DNA from: a virus
Length of the DNA: 26,659 bases
IMG/VR virus record: IMGVR_UViG_3300026484_000318
Coordinates: 1-26,659 of that record
Reading direction: 5' to 3' (one strand)
The notes under the pieces are model-generated. The model saw nothing but the letters and a program-made list of their open reading frames with translations, did no database searches and had not been told where the DNA came from. Positions 21,642 to 26,659 of the stretch are shown here, piece by piece. The translations under genes and the position numbers were made by a program. Every line of letters begins with the position of its first letter. Positions within the stretch are counted from its first letter, which is position 1.

Positions 21642-21860
21642 TTGCAAAAACATCAAGCAAAAAACATAATTTTTAAAATATCAAACATGGATAAAACTGA
21701 ATTGATTAGTTACTCTCAAAAAGTCTATCTTTCAAAAGAAGATATAGATAGAAAATCATTTACTTTTATTGAGAGAGCGCTTGATATGCAGATGGCTAGG
21801 CTTTGCGAGTTTTCAAATGTAAGCCCTATCGCTGTTTGTAGCGAAATAGAAGAAGATTAG
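21642..21860 (+). CDS. Small hypothetical protein (72 aa)
   Basis: Last gene of the early group. The frame starts with a TTG at 21642, three bases after the preceding stop, with GGTGG upstream in the previous gene; the first ATG in frame (21687) has no ribosome-binding site. The product is helical (KTELISYSQKVYLSKEDID, SFTFIERALDMQMARL). No family is recognised. An AT-rich gap with a run of nine Ts around 21900 follows, and a new unit begins at 22006. Confidence 0.48.
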   Translation: MQKHQAKNIIFKISNMDKTELISYSQKVYLSKEDIDRKSFTFIERALDMQMARLCEFSNVSPIAVCSEIEED

Positions 21861-22005
21861 AAGATATGAAATTTAAAAAAAAAGGATAAATTTAATTAGT
21901 TTTTTTTTATAATAACAGCAACATATTATTATTATACATTAGATTCATAGAAGTTTAAAGAGTTTTTGTATATAATTTTCTAAAATTTACTGAAAGAGAT
22001 AAAAA

Positions 22006-22218
22006 ATGAACGAAGAGATTTTTACAATTCCATCAAACGAAAGTTTATTTAGTACTGAAGATAGAAATAAAAAGAAAAATGCTAATTTTTCTATATCTAC
22101 AGATGTTTTGGATGATTTTGATACTTATATCAAAAGTATAGTAGGAATGAAGAAGTCTCCAATAGTTGAAAAACTAATCGTTAATTTTTTAATTCAATCG
22201 GGAGTTAGAGAAAAATAG
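22006..22218 (+). CDS. Second ribbon-helix-helix-like regulator (70 aa)
   Basis: A 70-aa protein whose C-terminal part NANFSISTDVLDDFDTYI followed by a helix with KKSPIVEKLIVNFL has the RHH pattern of CopG/Arc-type DNA-binding proteins. The N-terminal 25 residues are flexible. AAAGAG lies upstream of the ATG. TATAAT at 21971-21976 could be its -10. Located just before the primase-helicase genes and followed by two stem-loops, it may be a copy-number repressor of replication, in the manner of CopG. This is by eye and context. Confidence 0.6.
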   Translation: MNEEIFTIPSNESLFSTEDRNKKKNANFSISTDVLDDFDTYIKSIVGMKKSPIVEKLIVNFLIQSGVREK

Positions 22219-22226
22219 GCATAAAA

Positions 22227-22260
22227 AAAGGGTAACTACTTTTACAAATAGTTACCCTTT
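22227..22260 (+). terminator. 12-bp perfect stem-loop after the RHH gene
   Basis: AAAGGGTAACTA (22227-22238) pairs exactly with TAGTTACCCTTT (22249-22260) around a 10-base loop. It starts 9 bases after the RHH stop. It has three Ts ending the stem and a short A run before it, so termination could work in both directions. It is more likely a terminator than an operator, but adjacency to a second structure suggests an RNA or origin role. Confidence 0.6.
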
Positions 22261-22262
22261 AG

Positions 22263-22306
22263 TTAGATGCAATAATACATCGGTTGGTTGCCGTTATTGT
22301 ATCTAA
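22263..22306. promoter_or_regulatory. Second structured element before the primase gene
   Basis: TTAGATGCAATAA (22263-22275) pairs with TTATTGTATCTAA (22294-22306) at 12 of 13 positions, the other being a G-T wobble. Inside is a CGG...CCG mini-stem (22281-22283 with 22291-22293) with a TTGGTTG loop. It lies 40 bp before the primase start. Candidates are a primase-recognition (single-strand initiation) site, a leader controlling primase synthesis, or a small RNA. No known riboswitch family is recognised. Confidence 0.45.
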
Positions 22307-22345
22307 TTATTTATAAAATGTAAATTAATTAAATAGGATAATAGT

Positions 22346-23506
22346 ATGAAAACCACAAATGAACCTACACTTGAACAGATAAAAAAATCACTTGACATTA
22401 TTACAATAGCCGAAATGTACGGAGAGTTAGTAAGAAGTGGCAATAAAAATAACTTTGTATATAAGAAAAATAAGAGCATATCTTTTAATGAAAACAAGCA
22501 GATATTCAAAGAATGGAACGGCTCAATGGAAAAAGCTGGGTCGGTACTCGACTTAGTTATGCTTATGGAAAACAAAAATCTAAAAGATGGGATAGCTCGA
22601 CTTAAAGAGTTAAGTGCGCTAGATACTTACACAGTTGATCCATCACTTCAAATGCAACGTAGTAAAAAAATCAAAGAAAAAAAGAAAGTCAATTTTAATG
22701 AACTTCAAATATGGGGGAAACAGGAACTTGACTTAGTGGGACAACATCGCCCTGTTGAGTATATAAATAAATATACTAGAACTATTCACTTTGACGTTAC
22801 TTCAGACTTTCAAAAGCTCTTTGAAACAAAAAAACTCCCTCCTGAATCAAGTAAAAAACTTGACTACATATTTTCAAATCTCTTGGGATGGAACAAGCTT
22901 TTTAAATGCCCTAGTATCATACTTAGAGATGATAACGGTAGAATCGTTGACTTGATAGCTTATAGACCGAACAAGCCTGAGAGCTACTCTAGCTGGAGAG
23001 GTGGAAAATACTTCTATAAAAACTCTCATGATAGAGGAAACGATTTTTTGTATCCTTTTAAAAAAGAGATAGAACTCATCATCAATCGTGAAGAGTACTT
23101 AATCGTAGGGGAGGGTATAAAGAACGGTTTAAATGCTTTGCTCTACTCTGTTCCTTTTATATCTCTTGAGAGTACTTCTAATACAATAGATAGTAGATTG
23201 CTTGATTATATAAAAAAGTATGCTCAAAAGAAATTTAAAATTATTTGCATGTTTGATGGAGATTTAGCAGGAGCTAGAGCATTTCTGAACTTTTTAAAAA
23301 GCTTTAATACTAATCTAGTTGTAATAATTGACAACTTTTTAAAGGATAAAGAGAACATTCTATTAAAAGATAAGTCTAATGCTGAAGAGGTTTTATCTAA
23401 CTTTATCAACTTTATAAATTCAAGTAACTTTCCTTTAGATAACTTCTTGGCATTTGATAGCAACATCGACTTTGTAGAGTATTTGCAAGGAGATGACTTT
23501 GAGTAA
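22346..23506 (+). CDS. TOPRIM primase of the replication module
   Basis: A 386-aa primase-like protein expected to lay RNA primers for plasmid replication. The TOPRIM domain (about residues 248-335) carries LIVGEGIKNGLNALL with Glu256 and IICMFDGDLAGARAFL with Asp304 and Asp306, the metal-binding residues. The N-terminal 90 residues follow the layout of a DnaG zinc domain (DIITIAEMYGELVRSG ... SFNENKQIFKEWN ... AGSVLDLVMLMENKNLKDGI), but the CHC2 cysteines and histidine are all absent, so it is a zinc-less version. The linker is lysine-rich. The gene overlaps the helicase by 14 bp. RNA-primase activity is inferred from family. Confidence 0.85.
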   Translation: MKTTNEPTLEQIKKSLDIITIAEMYGELVRSGNKNNFVYKKNKSISFNENKQIFKEWNGSMEKAGSVLDLVMLMENKNLKDGIARLKELSALDTYTVDPSLQMQRSKKIKEKKKVNFNELQIWGKQELDLVGQHRPVEYINKYTRTIHFDVTSDFQKLFETKKLPPESSKKLDYIFSNLLGWNKLFKCPSIILRDDNGRIVDLIAYRPNKPESYSSWRGGKYFYKNSHDRGNDFLYPFKKEIELIINREEYLIVGEGIKNGLNALLYSVPFISLESTSNTIDSRLLDYIKKYAQKKFKIICMFDGDLAGARAFLNFLKSFNTNLVVIIDNFLKDKENILLKDKSNAEEVLSNFINFINSSNFPLDNFLAFDSNIDFVEYLQGDDFE

Positions 23507-25355
23507 TATTTTGAAGAAGATAGAGGCTGTTAAAGCTAGTGCTAAAAATAGTTTAACAGTTAACGATGATAAGTTTAATTTAGTTGCTGGATACATTAAA
23601 GAAGTTGAAAACATTCAAGAAAGCAATAAATACCATAATGAAGAAAAGTCTCTACAATTTTTAGATGAGTTAAAGAATAAGATAGTTAGCATAAACGAGT
23701 TTTACAAGAACAATAAAGAGACTATGACAATAAAAGATAAGCTCAATCAGATAGAAGATGCTTACTTGAAATATGCAAAGAAAAACGCATCTTTTGAAAG
23801 ACTAGGGAAAGCTACTGTTTTTTTTGATGCAGTTACTGCGAAGTATATAAGAATATCACGAGATATTGGTTTAAATAGCATAGGGGAGGAGGTGACACGT
23901 ATAAATGTTGATAGATTGAAAACTGAGACTATAAACAAATATATTGATAGAGAGTCTAAAGAACTAACACACTTGCATATTGACACTAAGAAACGTGGAG
24001 CAATTCCTAGAGAACTTAAAGTTTTTAGAAAAGTGTTTGAGCCTTTAAGACCGACTTTTTATGGAGAGAGCTTCAATACTTATGCGCCTAATGGATTTCT
24101 AGACATAAAAGTAGAAAATGAAATAGAAGTTGATAAATTCACAGAGATAACACTTCCAAAAAGATACCCAGTTATAAATGCTTTATTGAATAATATTGCT
24201 CCGAAACTTGATGAAAGAGTTTTCCTATTAAACTGGTTAAGTACTATTTTGAATACTGCTAAGAAAACGAAAACTGCGATCATTCTTAAAGGGATTCAGC
24301 GAACAGGGAAAGGAGTTTTTACTTCTAATATAATCGAATATGCTATGCACGAATCGAACTGTTTCATCGCTACGAATGGGAATCTTGATGAAAAATATAA
24401 CAATTATCTTGAAGATAAACTATTTATTACGTTTGACGAGGTTAAAGGAGATTTTAAAAATAATAACAGCTTAGCAGATACTATAAAACTTATAATTTCA
24501 GAAGAACGAATATCAATCCGCAGCATGAACACAGATCCCTATATGATTAACTTTCAAGCTAATTGTATATTTTTAAGTAATAATGATTTACCAATTCCTA
24601 TGGATCAGTCTGATAAACGTTTATCAGTTATAGAAACTAAAGATAGAATGCTAATAGAAGTTGCAAACGAGATGGGAATAGATACTACTCATGATTTTTT
24701 ATCTATACTAAAAGAGGAAAGAGACGCATTTCTCGTGCATCTTAAGATGTGTAAATATTCTGAAAAAATGGCTATGTCAGTAATTGAAAACAATATAAAG
24801 AAAACTATACAGAATGCAACAGCTACTACTCAAGCAGTATTAAAAACAGCATTTAGGGCTAAAGACATTGAAACTATAGATGAGATACTTGAAGAGGCTA
24901 TACAGGACACTAAGAGTTCTATTCTTGTTAAAGCTGAAGTTGAAAAAACAGTCAATGGAGAAAATGGAATTATAAAAGTAAAAGAGGCAATTCCTTTTAA
25001 TCATACTAATGTAGAGATGAAATCTCTCTTTATGAAAGAGTTTAAAGCTGGACTTATTTCAAATACGAGTTTGAAATGGTTCAGCAATGTCACTAACATA
25101 GAACACATATTAAAAAGTGATACAAAATTCGGTAATTTTTGGAACATAGTATTAAGTCAGTCAATGCTTATAAAACTAAAGTGGAAAGATAGCATTAATA
25201 CAAAACAAGGGATTCAAGAGCTTGACTTTTCGCATAGTGAAAAATTTAGACCTATTAATCAATATGATGAATTTACGAAATTTCACTTTAATAAAAAAGA
25301 ATTTCTATTTACTGGAAAGAAAACAGCGATAGAATTTTTAGAAGAAATATTTTAA
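23493..25355 (+). CDS. SF3-type replicative helicase (DUF5906-like)
   Basis: A 620-aa protein with an N-terminal helical region and a C-terminal superfamily-3 AAA+ helicase. Walker A is GIQRTGKGVF (267-276, Lys273); Walker B is LFITFDEVKG (310-319, Asp315-Glu316). Sensor 1 is IFLSNNDLPIPM with Asn363/364, and an arginine finger candidate is Arg376 in DKRLSVIE. The acidic and lysine-rich N-terminal 120 residues may bind the primase or origin. With the upstream TOPRIM primase it forms a two-gene primase-helicase, a module common in phages and satellites. It would unwind DNA for theta replication of the linear plasmid. The origin-like region follows directly. Confidence 0.85.
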   Translation: MTLSNILKKIEAVKASAKNSLTVNDDKFNLVAGYIKEVENIQESNKYHNEEKSLQFLDELKNKIVSINEFYKNNKETMTIKDKLNQIEDAYLKYAKKNASFERLGKATVFFDAVTAKYIRISRDIGLNSIGEEVTRINVDRLKTETINKYIDRESKELTHLHIDTKKRGAIPRELKVFRKVFEPLRPTFYGESFNTYAPNGFLDIKVENEIEVDKFTEITLPKRYPVINALLNNIAPKLDERVFLLNWLSTILNTAKKTKTAIILKGIQRTGKGVFTSNIIEYAMHESNCFIATNGNLDEKYNNYLEDKLFITFDEVKGDFKNNNSLADTIKLIISEERISIRSMNTDPYMINFQANCIFLSNNDLPIPMDQSDKRLSVIETKDRMLIEVANEMGIDTTHDFLSILKEERDAFLVHLKMCKYSEKMAMSVIENNIKKTIQNATATTQAVLKTAFRAKDIETIDEILEEAIQDTKSSILVKAEVEKTVNGENGIIKVKEAIPFNHTNVEMKSLFMKEFKAGLISNTSLKWFSNVTNIEHILKSDTKFGNFWNIVLSQSMLIKLKWKDSINTKQGIQELDFSHSEKFRPINQYDEFTKFHFNKKEFLFTGKKTAIEFLEEIF

Positions 25356-25362
25356 ACACCTC

Positions 25363-25640
25363 AAAAAAACACTAACTTAAAATACAGAAACGGGTTAGAA
25401 ACACCACAGAAACACTACTAAAAACACCATAAAGCCCTATTTACAGGGCTAAAACACCAGTGTACTATTTTTCAATTACTTTTATAATATTTTTTTGTTT
25501 TCATTTCATTTTTTAGATATGATAATTCTATAAGTGCTTTAAAGCCCTATTTACTTGGCTTTACGGTGCTTTTATGTAGTGTTTCTTACCCGTTTCTTAC
25601 CCGTTTCTTACCCGTTTTTACTATATATTTTAGTGTTTTT
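25363..25640. other. Origin-like region with inverted repeat, iterons and hairpins
   Basis: Non-coding DNA just after the helicase gene. Three exact tandem copies of GTTTCTTACCC lie at 25581-25591, 25592-25602 and 25603-25613 (11 bp, one helical turn), with a partial fourth after them. Their complement appears once near 25389-25402 (AAACGGGTTAGAAA). About 85 bp at 25363-25450 pair imperfectly with about 100 bp at 25541-25640, flanking a very AT-rich centre. AAAGCCCTATTTAC occurs at 25431-25444 and 25541-25554, each starting a hairpin (25433-25450 AGCCCT/AGGGCT; 25541-25562 AAAGCC/GGCTTT). Iterons, an AT-rich core and a neighbouring helicase gene suggest the replication origin. Confidence 0.6.
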
Positions 25641-25722
25641 TTCTTAGTTTGGTGTTTTTTTTAAGAAAGAGCTAGTAAAAAGAAGTTCTCTCGAAGAAGT
25701 TGTTACTTTGCTTTAATGTAAG

Positions 25723-25751
25723 TTGACTTTATAATCATCAAAATGTAATAA
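25723..25751 (+). promoter_or_regulatory. Promoter of the rightmost gene
   Basis: TTGACT (25723-25728), a 17-bp spacer and TAATAA (25746-25751) form a plausible sigma70 promoter about 30 bases before the ATG at 25782. AGTGAG just before the start could serve as the ribosome-binding site. Confidence 0.6.
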
Positions 25752-25781
25752 TAAAACCAATTTAAAAAAAAGTGAGAAAAT

Positions 25782-26222
25782 ATGGCATATAAAATAAGGA
25801 CGATAGGGTTCGACATCACAACAGAAACAGACACAGAGGCATTATCTATCATGTTAAGGATGTTTGGTATGGACTTAGCCTCTTTTAGCTCATATATGGG
25901 AGTAACTGAGCAGGAAGTTATTATCACGGATGATGATGGAAATGAAACGGTAGCAATATGGGCTATAAACTACTTAAAAGACATCTTGGAAGTAGAACTC
26001 ACACATTTAGGTTATGTAACCAAAGATTTAAAAGCTCAGGGCATATTTGGAGGCTACAACGATACAGAGTTCAATATCAAACAAGCAAGAGATGCAGGAG
26101 CTATTACAGAGAGCCAACCACTTGTTATAAATACAAGTTCAATTATTACAGAGACTGGAACTATTAATATAAAATATCTTGTTAATGCTCAAAATATATT
26201 ACAGGACTTTTTAGATTTATAA
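25782..26222 (+). CDS. Hypothetical protein near the right telomere (146 aa)
   Basis: No family is recognised. The sequence is soluble and acidic, with ITDDDGNETVAIWAINYLKD and helical stretches (EALSIMLRMFGMDLASFSSY), no signal peptide and no Cys/His cluster. It has its own promoter at 25723-25751 and lies alone between the origin-like region and the right telomere. Telomere-proximal single genes can serve maintenance or cargo roles; I cannot choose. Confidence 0.6.
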   Translation: MAYKIRTIGFDITTETDTEALSIMLRMFGMDLASFSSYMGVTEQEVIITDDDGNETVAIWAINYLKDILEVELTHLGYVTKDLKAQGIFGGYNDTEFNIKQARDAGAITESQPLVINTSSIITETGTINIKYLVNAQNILQDFLDL

Positions 26223-26561
26223 ATGGATAAATATCATTTCATGCGAAGTAAAAAATTATGCCGATTAATGTCAATAGTAAAAAAAAATAACTCTCGCACA
26301 TAAAATACTATATTATTATACACACTATTATAAAATTATACTTTTGTTTAAAACACTGTATAAAAGCTTATAACACATTACTATAATACTATATTAATAT
26401 ATATAGAATTATAAAAAGTTATTCACACTTAGACAGTTAGTACATGAATAACATATAACTGTTATTTTATAGTTATTCACATAAAAATAACTGTAAAATG
26501 TGAATAACTAACTGTTAGTACCTACCATACATTAACTTAAATAACGCTTAATAACTGTTAG
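26223..26561. other. Right subterminal non-coding region
   Basis: About 340 bp of AT-rich DNA mirroring the left subterminal region. TTATTCACA lies on + at 26419-26427 and 26473-26481, and as TGTGAATAA at 26499-26507. ACTAACTGTTAGT (26507-26519) is a telomere-core-like palindrome joined to the last box, nearly identical to 119-139. TACACACTATTATA (26319-26332) and TACTATAATACTATA (26379-26393) repeat left-end motifs. I see no convincing gene; a 26-codon frame at 26223-26303 is noted but not called. Confidence 0.6.
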
Positions 26562-26659
26562 TCGTTAGTCTTAATTTTCGTTTAAGCTTAACTAACAGTT
26601 ATTTAATTATATAATTAAATAACTGTTAGTTAAGCTTAAACGAAAATTAAGACTAACGA
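26562..26659. repeat. Right hairpin telomere (perfect 98-bp palindrome)
   Basis: Bases 26562-26610 are the exact reverse complement of 26611-26659, 49 bp per arm with no mismatch or spacer, centred at 26610/26611. Read inward from the centre, positions 3-20 are AATTAAATAACTGTTAGT, shared with the left end. The centre is TTATATAA, differing from the left end's TTAATTAA. This fits a closed hairpin read through and along the second strand, so 26611-26659 would repeat 26562-26610 and would not be extra sequence. Confidence 0.9.

Noticed and set aside
25581-25613. CRISPR array
   Set aside because: The three 11-bp units are directly adjacent without spacers and there are no cas genes; an iteron set fits better.
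25703-25927. Minus-strand 74-codon frame overlapping the rightmost promoter and gene
   Set aside because: Antisense to a gene with its own promoter; hydrophobic composition is typical of AT-rich shadow frames.
26223-26303. 26-codon frame starting at the stop of the rightmost gene
   Set aside because: No Shine-Dalgarno beyond the preceding gene, very short, and it contains a long A-run; chance is a sufficient explanation.
26562-26659. Assembly artefact from chimeric inverted reads
   Set aside because: A simple artefact would not explain the shared core at the same distance from both centres nor the adjacent protelomerase gene; still, the exact extent of the fold-back depends on the assembler.

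Overview
The window reads as one complete linear replicon of about 26.6 kb from a low-GC bacterium, most likely a Campylobacterota (Sulfurimonas/Arcobacter/Campylobacter-like). Three things suggest this host: the strong AT bias, repeated TTATTCACA DnaA boxes of the type used in that phylum, and a G10 tract at the start of a gene, a typical phase-variation switch there. The host assignment is inference.

Both ends are perfect palindromes (1-30 and 26562-26659) that share an 18-bp core at the same distance from each fold. The first gene encodes a tyrosine-recombinase-fold protein that reads as a protelomerase (telomere resolvase). Together these say the element is linear with covalently closed hairpin ends, in the style of phage-plasmid N15. 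The real tips would lie at about 15/16 and 26610/26611, giving a true length near 26,595 bp. No integrase is visible.

Layout: (1) 1-431, left telomere and AT-rich subterminal DNA with DnaA boxes and repeats. (2) 432-2695, the operon protelomerase - ParA-like ATPase - ribbon-helix-helix partner, for telomere resolution and segregation. (3) 2713-4999, a strong promoter with an overlapping operator, four small unknown genes, and a PAPS-reductase-family gene whose start is interrupted by the G10 tract. (4) 5192-18895, minus strand, an operon with a complete P2-type contractile tail in P2 order (V, W, J, I, collar/fibre, FI, FII, E/E', T, U, X, D). It also holds an HU-like protein, a secreted nuclease and a small lysis group. 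(5) 18.95-20.44 kb, an immunity region: a LexA/CI-type S24 repressor divergent from a Cro-like gene, with three inverted-repeat operators between them. (6) 20.44-22.22 kb, small early genes. (7) 22.35-25.36 kb, a TOPRIM primase and an SF3-type helicase. (8) 25.36-25.70 kb, an origin-like region with three 11-bp iterons and a large imperfect inverted repeat. (9) an orphan gene, subterminal repeats and the right telomere.

The most notable point is what is absent. I see no terminase, portal, scaffold/protease, major capsid or head-completion gene, and no gap in which they could hide. The element looks like a hairpin-ended linear plasmid whose cargo is a headless contractile tail: an R-type tailocin under phage-style repressor control, or less likely a satellite that makes its own tail and borrows heads. 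I know of no described system combining protelomerase telomeres with a tailocin.
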